From Eucommia ulmoides (lineage: Eukaryota; Streptophyta; Magnoliopsida; Garryales; Eucommiaceae), in contig CM028326.1 of the NCBI GenBank assembly GCA_016647705.1, positions 19,157,401-19,221,400 of the forward strand: a stretch of 64,000 nt of DNA. The letters run 5' to 3'. Below the pieces are notes generated by a model. That model made no database searches, had not been told where the DNA came from, and worked only from the letters and a program-made list of their open reading frames with translations. The position numbers were made by a program, and so were the translations under genes. Shown here piece by piece: positions 35,958-54,300 of the stretch. Numbering within the stretch: the first letter of the stretch is position 1; every line of letters starts with the position of its first letter.

Positions 35958-38092
35958 TGTTGGCCCAGTGGAATACCCAAGAGAGGGGGTGAATTGGATA
36001 ATTAAAAATTTATCAGAATAAAGCTTTAGTTAATCAAATAATTAATTTTAATTCTAAATTAATTATTATCTTTATATCACAGTGAAATTAAATAATCAAC
36101 TAAGTGCACAACAAACAGCAAAAATAAACAAACTAAATATTGCAGTACACCAAGATATATCTTGGTTCACCAAGCTATTCTTGGCTAGTCTAGTCCTCCG
36201 AGTCCCACGGAGATTCACATCTATTAATACTCAAGATCCCTTTAAAGGTATGAACCAAACCCTCACACCGATTATTTTATAGGCTCAAAATCAACATTTA
36301 CAATATTCTTTTCCCAAGTTAAGGAAGAACCTCTACTTTTTACAAGTTAAAGAATAATTTAATTCTTTTAATACTAAGGCCAAAGAATCCAAATCTCACC
36401 AATCACTCCAAATATCCTTTTACCCAGTAAGAATTGAACCGTTACAAATTTTACTCAAAAACACAATTTTTTCTAGGAAGAATCACTACCTCAATCTCTT
36501 TACAGGAAGAGACTGAAAATCGACTACCCCTGATTAAATACCCCCAATAGTATTTAACCCATCACACTACTCACCAATACAAATTGATAAACAAAAAATC
36601 TTACTCAGAATTTCTACCACCCCAAATAAATAATAATTTGATTAATATCCCAAATCTAGTGATAGAAAAAAATGTGAAACTGAAAATCTGATTTTAAACA
36701 AGATATAGGTAGCAAATAATTAAGCATGTAATCAGATTCAAGAAATTGTTTATAAAAAATTTCTTCAATAAAAATCAGAAACAATTTCTAAGATCAATTT
36801 CCAAAAGATAAACAAGTAATACAATAATAGAAAATAATTGGAAATATCTCACCCAGAATCCACAGAAAGAATAATTAGAACGAAGTAACTTCAAATCCGG
36901 TAGCAGCAAAGATTAATAGCAATTGATCTTCAAGATCGCCTCTTAGAATAGCTCACACAATATCTCAGAATGATGACTCTTATAACAACTCACAAATGAT
37001 CTTAACTCTTATGCTCTCCCAATATTAATTGATCATTAGTTTTTATATATGAAAAACGCAGGTCTTTATATAGGATAATGAAATCAGTCTTCTAACGGCT
37101 AGTTCTCATGCGTCATGACAATTAAATACTCTCTTAGACCCCATATATCATTATTACTTCATTTTGGTTCAATTAACTTAGTAATGGCTTTTAAATCTTT
37201 CAATTAAGTCTCCCAAATATTTCTCAATCTCAATTAATTAGAATAAAATCAATTTTATGTACTAAATTGAGAAACATTAAAAATTAATGAACTAAATCAA
37301 TAGGATTTAAACATTAGGTGAAACATATCTTAAATATAATAATATTCTGGAAATCTCTCTCAAATTCTAACAAAAAATGGCTACTTTTGGATATAATCTC
37401 GGAATAAACAGAATCTTGAAACAGCGTGTCTGGTCGACTGACCAATTCAGGATATAGCCAAGCCAACGCTGCTGTGTTCATCGGTCGACCTACCTGTCGA
37501 CTTGGAGATTCAGAGAGTTCAGTTTACCTTCAGCGGTCGCCTTACCTGTCGACTTAGAGATACAGAAAGTTTAGTTTCTCTTCACCGGTCGACCTGCCTG
37601 TCGACTTAGAAGTACAGGTTGTTTCTGTTGCTTGATCTGGTCGACCTATTAGTCGACTTACATCTGCTAGGTCTCTTTTCTGAACTCGTTTTTAACTATT
37701 TCTCTTTTACGTTTTCGCCCCTTTAACCATTTTCTTTTCTAAATATGCTTTACTAATTTTCTTATATTCCATTTTAGTCAATTATAAATATTTCTTTTCA
37801 AACACAAATAAGAGCAAATATTTTCATCTTATCAAAACACACATAATAAATAAAAACTTTTTGTGCTGTGTGTGTTCCTAATTGGGATATTAACAGTTGA
37901 AATTCACTTGAGTTGTCTTCCCTAATTTCTTCAAACTCTTAATTATTCATCATCTTGATATCATCATTTAGTATCCATTTAATTTGTCATCATCTTCATC
38001 ACTGAAACTTAAATAACTAAAACACTCAATTAAATCATTAGTTCCACCAAAACATCAACACTTAATTATTCATCAAAATCTTAGGATTAACA
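35958..38092 (+). mobile_element. Solo LTR D2 (Copia SIRE/Maximus style)
   Basis: It starts TGTTGGCCCAGTGGAATACC and ends TTAGGATTAACA. A perfect duplication ACAAT lies at 35953-35957 and 38093-38097. It is related to D1 but diverged and longer (2135 against 1621 bp). The middle has repeated 'ggtcgacctacctgtcgact'-like words (37430-37670), comparable in place to the 'gttgaccgattg' words of D1. Confidence 0.85.
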
Positions 38093-38097
38093 ACAAT

Positions 38098-38720
38098 AAT
38101 CATTCACTATGACCACTACTACAAACATTTTTATAACTTCCACCACCACAACAACTATTAGTTATCACCAATTACCCCCGCAGTAAAAATTTACCATTAA
38201 CACTACCATCACAATAAAAATCACCATCACCGCTACCGCTACAACAAATATTTATTAACACCATAACTATTATAACAAATACCTATTATCGTCACCACAA
38301 TAAATATTTGCTACCACATCGCCACTCTCATCACGACAATAAATAATGAAAAAAATCAGCAACGACAACTATTATAATTATACTATAAAAATTGAAAAAA
38401 CAATAAATAATCCAAAAATCAATAGTAAATATTCACCATCACCCTAACAAATATATAATATATGGTGATTACAAAAAAAATCAAAAAACATATCCAGTTA
38501 GAAAAAATAAATAAAAACTAGATATGGTTAATAGATTTGGGCGGTAAGAAAAAGAAAAAAAATCCAGATCTGAAACCAAACCAAATCTGGACATTTAAAA
38601 AAATGAAAAAAAAAAAAAAATCCAACGTCTGGAAACAAAACCAGATCTAAAAAAAATAAAAAAATAAAAAATAAAAATCTGGAAGTTAGGAAAAAAAAAA
38701 AAAACAAATCAAGAAACCAG
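38098..38720. repeat. Minisatellite continuation and A-rich spacer
   Basis: From 38098 to about 38460 the 'aataaatatttaccatcacc' style array continues in degenerate form. From 38480 to 38717 there are A-runs with 'ccagatct' and 'aaatctgg' words. The DNA just beyond the right CACTA end (57533-57560) also has 'accaaaccagatct', consistent with one locus split by the transposon. Confidence 0.55.
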
Positions 38721-38740
38721 AACTACAACAAAAACTGTCT

Positions 38741-39090
38741 ATAAGGGCACTTCTGTTGGGACACTATATGTATTGTGCCTTATAAAGGTACATTTCGGGG
38801 AATAAAATTGAAAGTGTCGTATAAAAGTAAATTTGTTGGGCCAATATATATATTGTGTCCTATAAAGGTACTTTTCGGGACACTATATGTATTGTGCCTC
38901 TATAATCAAATATTTAAAGGGCACAAAGTAGTGCCCCAATAAAATTTAATTAGTAATTAAATAAATTAATATCTATATACAATGTAAAAGAACATAAAAT
39001 AGTGCCCTAAAAACATAAACTATATTAGGACCCAATGTTGTGTTCTAATATAGTTGAACTATATAATTAAAGGACAAATAATAGTGTCGT
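38741..39090. repeat. CACTA left subterminal repeats
   Basis: The words 'gggacactatatgtattgtg' (near 38759 and 38878) and 'gggccaatatatatattgtg' (near 38840), with 'tataaaggtac', recur. Further 'agtgccc' and 'gtgtcg' words run to about 39090. Such arrays bind the transposase-associated protein in characterised CACTA elements; here that role is inferred. Confidence 0.65.
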
Positions 39091-42000
39091 AATAAATGAA
39101 ATAAACAATTTAAATAAGAAAAATTAAATAGAAATTATTATACCAAATGACTTGGTTTTGGCCATGGCGCCAAGCCTCATCCCATCTCTTGCTTATGCAT
39201 TTGTGGGGGGGAAAAAAAAACCAAATCCTCAACCCTCTCGGCTCCCGCTCATACAACTTGTCGAAAGTATAGAAAATAAAAACAATTCTCACTCCCAAAC
39301 CCACTTCTTGACCGCTTAGTCCTTACTTGACCTCAAACTCATGCCTCCTCCACTCCATCGCCGACGTGCTCAACTCGCAAACGCCACCATCACTGTCTCG
39401 CCTCTACATCTCTACCGTCTTAGTCGTGTTCGATCTGCAACATCAGTTCCCTCTATCGCGATCTTATTTTTCCATCTCTCTCACAACCATATCTTAGCCC
39501 TATCCCTCTCCTCGCTCTGTTGTCGGACAAAATAAACCCTAATTCTGGAAAAATTGGAACTGGAGGTGAATAGGTCTAGCCATTTGATAGAGAGAGGACG
39601 ACTTTTTGTTGGTGAGATGACAATTTTGAGACAGCGGGCAGCATCGACGGTGACGATGGCTCAACGATGGCAGTTATTGTAACCTTGAATTTATATTCTA
39701 AAATGGCTATAACTATGGACATCCATTCCGTTCTATTATGTTCCCCATTTCTATTTTGTTCCCAATTCATGTTCCCAAATTTTTGTTTTATTTTTGTTGT
39801 GTTCTGAGTTTCTATTCTATTATCAATTTCATTGATGAAATTAATAAATCTACTAATTTGGTTTTTGTTTTTTGATTTTTATAGGAAATTTGTAGTAATT
39901 ATACTTCTCGGTTTCATTGCCACAATTATACTTCAATGTATTCAGGTTAGATTTTTGTTCCCTGAATCTGCTCTGTGTTGTAACTTGTAATGTTATTTTT
40001 ATTCAGTTTCATGGCCATATGGGTGAGTGGGCTTTTGCTGAAGCAATGAGAGAGTGATTTCTCAATGAAGGTAACTAACCCTAGTCTTGTACAACATAAA
40101 AAACAAAATTAGGAGATTTATCAATACTGCCAATAATCAAGGAAAATAAATTTTAAAATGATTATACCTATTATAGTATACTAATAGAACTCCAATTGGA
40201 ATCTAATGAACCCTACTTCTAAATGATTATACCTATTATGATAAGTTCATTTTATCCAGGGTGCACTTAAGTATTGTTTCTGTTTCTATTTTAACTCTAT
40301 AATTGTTCTTTGTTTCTGTTTTTTGTTTCTATTTCAGCTCTATAATTGTTCCTTGTTTCTGTTTCTGTTTTAGGGTTGCATAATTTTTTGAGAACACAAA
40401 ATAAGAAACAAAAATTTTCAAGAATTGAACAAACTTCTTCCCAAAATACATGTGAGAGATGGAAAAAATTACAATACTCCCAAATTCTTATTACTATATA
40501 TTTTTTGCATGTAAGAGATGGAACTCTCAAATTCTGTACTTTAATATTTGTCATTAAATCTAGGGTACATTTCTAAGCATTGAAAGGTATGTCTGCTTAA
40601 TTTGTTTTCTATATCCGTTAGCATTCCCCCCTGTTAATATGCATTCATGCTTCAAGGGTATGCATTGCCTAATTTATTCTCCATATGTTGTAGCATTTGT
40701 AGCTTCCGGATTCATGATTTTTTTTATTTTTTTTTTGGATTTTCCTGGATACAATACTGTCTGTCAAAGTTACATACATGAAATTGTTATCATTTTTTTA
40801 TTTGCAAAATTTGGTTTATGTTGGTGATTGGGTTATTGATAGTTATTTGTCTACTCATTTTGATTTGCTTCAGTACCAACTCCCAAGACTTTGGTTTGTT
40901 GATTGGTTTGCCAATGAAGAGTACATTATATTTAAATGAAAATACCCAATATATTGAATTCAACTAGAGATGCTAGAATAATTCTCACTTATCCTAACTT
41001 GATTCAATTACTTATAGTCCATTGTCTTATTCAACATCAGACTTTTTAATAATTAATTAAACATAAAACTTCTTGTTGTGAAGAGGAATGTAGGAAATCT
41101 GATGGTTGATACGTATCAGACCCATACATGCTTTGGTGTTAGTGGAATTCAGACTCAACTCCAACTAAGGATTCACAGGTCAAGCATTGTCAACTAGGTA
41201 AAGCTTCTATGGTTGATTTCATAATATTAGTATTCTGTTTTTTATCACTTCATTGATATCTGTTTTATCAAAAATGAAAATAAGGGGAAAAATTATCAAA
41301 ATGCTAGTGATTTTGTGTATGATAGAGAATTACACCAGGTATGTATGATGGTTCAATGGTTCTTTTTGCAGCAATGACAAAGTTAAAGAAGTTAATAAGA
41401 TAATGTTGTTCATCTTTGTCCTTATAGGATTTGAACAAGAGCCCAACACAGGCTGTTGCTACTTCTTCTAGTTGCCTTCTCTTAATTCTCTATCGCTTGT
41501 GGACCAAGGTTTGTCTTTAATTATTTCCAATAAGTAGGTTCAGTATAATTATTTCTTTGTACTACAGTGCATTGCCTCACGAAGTTGGAACATCATCTTT
41601 TACCCTATCACCATTAACAAGGTGCTAGTTATACATCTGGTTACCTTATTTGCCATGTTATCTTTGCCTCTTAATGATTGTTATACTTATATTTGTAATG
41701 ATTCAAGTTCTTTTTCTTCTGTGAAGCATTTTACACAAATGAAAATTATCGTAGTTATTATCAGCTATGAGGTTAGCATAATTTCTCTTAATATGAGAAC
41801 AGAAAGATCAAATAAATGCCACCTCAGTAAGCAGCTAACAACGATACCTCAAGATTCAACTTTAAATGATATTTCGTTTCCTTCTCTCTTTGGGTGTGGA
41901 TTTGTAGAAAATGAAATTTACTTCTGTGATTAATTATATAGATAGTTGTTTTTCTAAGCATCAATTATGAACACAATTTGTTTATATGGATAGTTGTTTT

Positions 42001-42449
42001 TCTGAGGATCAATTATGGATATGTTTTGATGAATATAGGTTTCAAATGAAGATTGAATTAAGGTGGATGAAGATTGAATTAAGTTGGATGAAGATTGGAG
42101 AAAGTATGGGATGTTGTTATTTTGTAGATGGAGCATTAAACTTTAGAAATATAGTTTTGTGGTTGCTTTGGTTACAAGAAATTTTTAGTTTATGAATCTT
42201 GCTTTGATTGTATTTATTGGAGAACAAAAAATAAATTGACATTATTTTTTGGTTAATATATTGGTTAATGTTCTTTTTGGTTATTATTTAGCTTGTCTAT
42301 TTGGGTAGTTTGAGTTATTTACATATTTTGCATTGTGATAAATTTGTAGTGTTTCTTGTTTGGATTTAGAGTATTTTTTTAATTTTAAATTAAAAAAATA
42401 AAATTGGACACTTTTTGAGGCACTAAAAATTGTCTCATAAAATAAATAA
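39091..42449. other. CACTA interior, left of MULE-2
   Basis: I can support no protein gene. A GC-richer stretch at 39340-39530 looks like a leader or captured sequence. A 24-bp direct repeat ('gaagattgaattaag(g/t)tgg') occupies 42045-42100. The subterminal words 'gacactttttgaggcactaa' near 42411 belong to the right CACTA arm, which resumes after MULE-2 at 57243. Confidence 0.5.
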
Positions 42450-42737
42450 TAAATTTATGGCTTTTTTTTATGTTAGACCCAGATATAAAGTGTAAATAAC
42501 AATGGGCCCCATTAATTTAAGCCCAACCAAAGTCAACACCTTTTGATTTTTTTTATTTTATAGGAGGCCTATTGTTGTCTTACACTCGCTTTTGGAAGGA
42601 GTGGCCATGTTTCTTGCACAATTTGTGGATTTTCAAGAGTTAACAGATCGTGGCTTCAATCTATCAACGAATTCACTATTGGTCATGCATCGTGATGGTT
42701 CACGATTCATGTCTGCGGTGTCGTGCTGGATTTATCT

Positions 42738-42780
42738 GTCCCAAAAAAAAAAAAAAAAAAAAAACCCCAATTTAAGGTTT

Positions 42781-42812
<32 letters not shown>
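42738..42812. repeat. Adjacent poly-A and poly-T runs
   Basis: About 20 A's are followed, after a short spacer, by about 30 T's, able to form a hairpin. It lies in the MULE-2 left arm upstream of the transposase. A (GTAT)n/(TATG)n microsatellite follows at 43041-43076. Confidence 0.8.
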
Positions 42813-42813
<1 letters not shown>

Positions 42814-43477
42814 TGATTTAATTGATTCAAGGTAATGCTCTGTTTTTTGCTTTATTTGTTCAATTTTCTTCTGATTCAATGTAACAAATATGTTTGATCA
42901 ATCAACAATTTTGTTTTTTTGCTTTTTCTGTTCAATCCGATTTTGAGTGCAACAATGGTTTGATTTATGGATTTCATGCTTTTTGTCTCCATTTTTTCTA
43001 TTGATGTTGCATGTTTATACCATTGATTCTCTTTCTCTCTTGTATGTATGTATGTATGTATGTATGTATGTATGTGTGTGGGGGGAGAGGGGGGGTGTGG
43101 GTACGTTCTCTCTGTTTTTCTTTTATCTATATATATGGACAGTGAGTTTGACAGTAAGTTTGTATATATTTAGTTGGTAGTGAGTTTGTATTACATGATA
43201 TGGATTTAAAATATGTTTACTGTCATTAATAGCTTGATTTATTTTCAGTGCAATTTCCAGTGAAATTGTATTGTGTTATGTAGTACTAAGATATTTACTG
43301 TTACTAATATGTCGACAGTTATGTTTCAAGTGAAGTAGTTTTTTTTTTTTAAATTCTCCTATAAAATTTCATTGAAAATAAATATTTGTTACTGTACAAT
43401 GAGTTAATAACCTTCTGTTTCTTTGAATTTTACATATTATGGACAATTTCTTTAGCTTTTTGTTAGTTTGTAAGCAC

Positions 43478-48998
<5,521 letters not shown>

Positions 48999-49164
48999 TT
49001 TTTATTTTGCATATAATTTGTATATTTATTTTCATTTCTTTGTATTAAATTCTATGTATTAATTTGTGTAGTCATTTAGAGTTTTATATTGTTTGTCAAT
49101 GTTATTATTATTTTGCAGTTAAATATTAATCCATGTATTCTTAAAAGCAATTATTATATATATA

Positions 49165-49966
49165 AGGAAAAAGTATAATTTAGACCCTCTAACTATTGAC
49201 ACATTTCTAAGTGGTCCCTCTAAGTTTAAATGTTTCATTTTAAACCCTCTATGTATCATAACGTTTCTAAATGGTCCTTCCGTTAAAAAATCAGTTAAAA
49301 CTAACAGAATTTAGGGGCAAAATGGTCTTTTCACGTTTTTTAAATTTTTTAATCATTTTTAATTTTTTTTAATCTCTCTCTCTCTCTTCTTCCCCTTCCC
49401 CCTCCCCCTCTCTCTCTCTCTCTCCCTCTCCATCTCCCTCTTTCCCTCTCCCCGCCACCTCCTTCTCCCTCTTTCTCCCTTTCTCCTCTCTCCCTCCCAC
49501 CCCACCCCCTGCAACAGGGGGTGATTTTTTACCCCTGTTGCAGGGGGTGAGTGCACCCTCTGCAACAGGGGTAGCACCCCCTGTTTCAGGGGGTGTATTT
49601 CACCCCCTGTTACGGGGAGAGAGAATGAGGGAGAGGGAGAGGGAGGTGGCGGGGAGAGAGAAGAAAGGAAGGAGAGGGAGAGAGAGATAGTGGGGAAGAG
49701 AAAAAGAGGGAGATAGAGGTGGCGGGAGTGAGAGAGATGAAGGGGAGGAAGAGAGAGAGAGAGATTAAAAAAAATAATTAAATTTTTTTTAAAATGTGAA
49801 AAGACCATTTTGCCCCTGAGATTCTGTTAGTTTTAACATAATCTCTAACGGAGGGACCATTTAGAAACATTATGATACGTAAAGGGTTTGAAATGAAACG
49901 TTTAAATTTAGAGGGACCACTTAAAAATGTGTCAATAGTTAGAGGGTTTAAATTGTACTTTTTCCT
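49165..49966. mobile_element. 802-bp foldback/MITE with long inverted repeats
   Basis: The left arm AGGAAAAAGTATAATTTAGA (from 49165) is matched by the inverted right arm ending TACTTTTTCCT at 49966. Complementarity continues through words such as 'gaccctctaactattgacac', 'aatggtcc' and 'ggcaaaatggtcttttcac' for over 200 bp per arm. It then runs through a CT-rich tract (49373-49500) facing a GA-rich tract (49615-49765). The centre contains several short hairpins. Flanks are both AT-repeat (ATATATA), so the duplication length cannot be fixed. It has no coding capacity. Confidence 0.85.
49498..49617. repeat. Cluster of CCCCTGCAACAGGGG hairpins
   Basis: CCCCCTGCAACAGGGGG and its variants (ACCCCTGTTGCAGGGGGT, CCCTCTGCAACAGGGG, CCCCCTGTTTCAGGGGG, CCCCCTGTTAC) occur back to back in the loop of the foldback element. 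Each is a near-perfect palindrome with a 3-base centre. Confidence 0.85.
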
Positions 49967-51312
49967 ATATATAATTCTCTAATAAAATATTGTGTCCTGA
50001 AAGTTGTAAATCAGTTTGTGAAATTATCACACAGTAAATGTTTTTAGAACTTACTACAGTAATTTTTTTTATTAAACTTACTGTTTTATTTGTTGGGTTG
50101 ATAATTTGCTTTCTTCCTGATTTGGTGGAGTGCATTTTGTAAAATGTATTCTGGTTTCAATATGCTTAAAAAAAATGGGTGTTACAAAAAGAGAAACATA
50201 TATTGTAATCTATTAGGAAATAGGTAAAGGATAATGGAGTTAACAATTTCACCCATATTCAACATCTTTCAAAAGTTGGCTTTCATACAATATAGTGGTA
50301 TGAATGATGGAATGTCATCATAGAATTTTAATTAACAAGAGAAAATTATAGAATGCTAATCAATCACTAGTTGATCAAATTCAAATTTAGGAAACAACTT
50401 AAATTCAGAGTACAAAATTACTCATTTACGATTTTAACAAACAAGAGACTCTTTTTGTTATGATCATTCGAATTCTCATATTTGGATTTGTATTCTAAAT
50501 TTTTTGCTCAAATCTAATATTGCTCATTAATATAAATAGCTCTAAATTAAAACTCTCGAGAAATTGGCATTGGAAGATATTGACTGAAAAAAATAAGATT
50601 GTATTTGGACAAATGATAGCCCTTTTACCCAAACACAACTTAATAATACATCTGACTACTATAAATTCATAGCTTTGAATCCAACTGTTCAACAGAAACA
50701 CTATCAACACCATTTACATTTTTTTATGTACATTTGAATTACCTTGTTTTTTTTTTTTTTTTTCCATACAATGTCTCACAATCTACATATGAGTTCTCTC
50801 TTCTCAAGATTTAAGACATTTTTCGCGTTGATCATGCCTGATCTCTTGGTAGTCTATCCTCGATCAGGCCTGCAATTGTTTAACTTGACAAATCAATAAT
50901 CATCTCTTGACAAATGTAAAATTATAGCACAACAAATTTTAGAGAAAACTTATTGTCTTACTCTTTTGGAAAATTTTGATTTTTTATTGACAACAGTTAA
51001 TTTTTCGTAGGTCATTTCATTTTTTACAGGCATAACATATAAACCATGTTGTCAACAGCTTTTCCTATAAATAGTTAGCCAATGCAATGACTAACTGTTC
51101 TATTGATGACCAACAAATGATCAATTTGTGAAAGAGAATGTTCAATTACAATGTAGCAATCAAAATATATGGATTTTTTTTTTTTTTTCTTGTTAAAACA
51201 ATATGTTTTGAGGTTATCACTTAATAGATAGATGGGATTGCAAGCTAGAAATTAAGAAGTATTGGTTTTTCAAAAAAAAAAACTCTTACTGGATAACTAT
51301 TATGCATGTTGT
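49967..51312. other. MULE-2 intergenic region between the convergent genes
   Basis: AT-rich, with poly-T tracts near 50750 and 51178 and TTACTGT/ACAGTAA words near 50031-50090. It holds the 3' ends of both genes; I see no further gene. Confidence 0.5.
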
Positions 51313-54300
51313 TCAATATGTCATAATGAGTTGACATCTTTCTTGTATTGCTATCTTTCTGCCATCTGAATGTGCAATACTTTTTTGTTTTCCAAGGCAA
51401 TATTGTCGCATTATGTATGTCACAATAAGTCCACAATCTGGCCTGAAATGTAACAAAAAGTTGTAATTAACAAAAATCTAATAAATAAATGAACAAATCA
51501 AATCATTCTTTATTTATTACTCACATGTTGTCAGATTGGATTGGGTTGTTTCTCATGACTTCAAGTTTTGGTTCTATATCTTTCGTTCTGAAATGTGGTG
51601 TGGTCACATTCCATTTGAAGTGATCCATGATATATGATTTCTTTAATTGTAATTATAATTATAGTTAGTAAGCCAAAAATAATGGTATAAAGAAAAAATT
51701 GGAATATAAAATACAAGAATAAGTATATTACCATCAATTTTGCATTCTTCATATATGGATCATGAGTAGAGTGAGATTGCAAGGAATTGAAATGTTTCAA
51801 AGAACCTGATTCTGTCTCAAAAACCAATAAACTCCAATGACATGGCAACTTTTTCCGACCAAGAGTGTTGATTGAGAATAAAATAAAAGGACAACGTTTA
51901 GAAAGTCCTTCTTATAATTTTTTGTCCAGCTGCTCTTTGAACATTGCTTCTCTTTTCTCCTTCACTATTGTTTGTTTAATTGAATACAATAAAAAATTAG
52001 TTTGCATCTAGTTTCATATTGTCTGGTGTTTGGTGGTTATTTATTAAAGCAGTAGAAAGTAGGAAAACAAATTATGCTATTAGATTTAGGAGAAATTACC
52101 CAACTTAAACTTGGCATAATCATGATTTTTTTATGAACCTGACTTGTACTTTTTGTCCTTGTTGTCATTTTCTTTTGTTCTGATAGTTGTACCTCACTAA
52201 AACTATCAATCACCTAAACCATAACACATATAGAAATTAGTTGATCGGAGAGTATATTTAGTCATAATGCAAAATTTGACCCAGATTGTTAATTGTTGGT
52301 CCTCAATGATATCAATTAAGTCGTGCAATTTGACACCCGAAAAGATGTCGCGCCTAGTCCATACATTGATGTTGTTGAATAATTTATTAGATTTCAATGA
52401 TTTAAAAAAAATAAAAAATAAAATCGAAGTTTAGCTAGGTTATAAATTCTTACTCATATTTTGTTTTCTTGTAAATGTGCCTAAGCTTCTCCCAATCATT
52501 GTTTGACATCGCATTCCCCACAACAAATTTTTGTCGGTTTGGAAATATTTTTGGCTTTTCCTTGGGCAACCTTTCAATTAAAGGAATATCATCAACATCA
52601 ATAACTTCTTCTGAAATATTTTTGCACCGCATTTTCCTTTGTGGTTCGTAGACAAAATCGCTTTTGACAACTCTTTTTCGATTGCGACCTCTAATTTTAC
52701 GTACTAGAGATGATTCTTCTTTGGTTGGCTGTGTTATCTTGGGAGGACTAGAGACATTTTTAATCGTCTTTTCTTGTTCATCAAATGATGTTGATTGATT
52801 TGAAAAGCCTCTTAAATCTAGTTTCTCATCTTCAGGTTCAAACTTTATGTTTGATTTTCGAATTTTTTCCTTCAAATGTCTGTTTTCTTCTTCTACCGAT
52901 TTGATCTTATTTTCCTTAGTGGACAATTCAGCTCTCAGCTCATCTCTAGTAGACATATTTTTTTTCAACTGCATGTTTTCATTGTGCAGTTGTTCATTTC
53001 GTAACTGAATTTCATCACACTTTTTCTCTACTAAAGTAATCTTGATTTTTAGATTTTTGATCTCTTGGTCTCGTTCAACTATTGTGTCAGACAAAACACA
53101 GTTTTCAACTGCCAATTCATCACTTTCGCTTAATTGTAGATGCGCCTGTTGTCTGCTTGTTTCGAATTCTTGGAAACTGTAGAGAAATTTGTTATTGATG
53201 GTTTACTTGGAGGACATGTTGGAGGAGTTTTTGATTTTATCTTTTCATTTGCTGTTTCAGATGGGTGACATACACCTAGATTGGTAGATGTTGTGTCCTT
53301 GGCTTGAAAATTCGTGCTAGCATCAACAAATGCATTCTGGTTAATTTCTTCTTGTGTTAATCCAATACTAAAAGACGGAATTGCAGAAGAATATTTTTCA
53401 TTCATCCTTTTTTGACTATAACTTGTAGGTTCTGCCACATTTGACATGCTTTGTGTCTTTAATATGCTATGTCGTCTTGCACGTGGACTTGACCTTGTCG
53501 ATGAAAATGCACTATTGTTGCTTTACTCTTGTAAGATTGATTGACCTTTTTGGGGTGTTTTCTTCCTTTGCAAATGCCCGGTTGATCTATTAACTGTGGG
53601 GCTAGGCCTTCATTCACCAAGTATTTGTACCTCCTCAACAATGCTTGGATTTAATTCGTTTTCATTAACCTACAATTCATATTCATTAGATGCCAAGAAA
53701 ATACAATATGCCTAGCAATATACAAACATGGAAATTAATTAACAAAATTTGTTATTTGATTTCAAACAAAAATTTCCACAACAAACCTAAGTATGCTTTG
53801 TTACTTACAACCATTTAACACTGTAAATATATTGCAACAGATTTTCTGCCGTAAATATTTTAATCAGTAAATATTTGAAACAACAGCAAACCTAAGTATG
53901 CTTTGTTACTTATAATCGTGTAACACTGTAAATATATTGCAGCAGATTTTTTGCAGTAAATATTTGAAACAACAAATATTATAGCAAGAAATTTACTGTC
54001 TTATCCACAAGTTACATGTATGAATGAAATTTAAAATAGTAATAACAACCCTAAAGAAACGTTTGTATTACCATCTCAGGTGTGATTTTTTTAAGAGCTT
54101 CAGGGTTCAGTTTCCCTCTTAAGGAACTGAGATTCCATTTCACAAATCGAGGCACTTCAGCTAACGAATCATCGTCCGATAACTCTTCTATTTGATCAAC
54201 TTCAAGCGTCAACAATGATGTATGCTCACAAACCATGTACTGACAAGTAAGATTTACTTAGAAACAAATTTAATTGACAAACTAATAACAATATATAGAC

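Noticed and set aside
42459-42480. A CACTA right terminus at 'tttttttatgttagacccag'
   Set aside because: It is followed by CAG, but the better reading is the MULE-2 left end, because the 9-bp TAAATTTAT matches 57234-57242 and the inner words match MULE-1.
49359-49808. 149-codon minus-strand ORF
   Set aside because: It is low-complexity CT/GA sequence in the foldback element.
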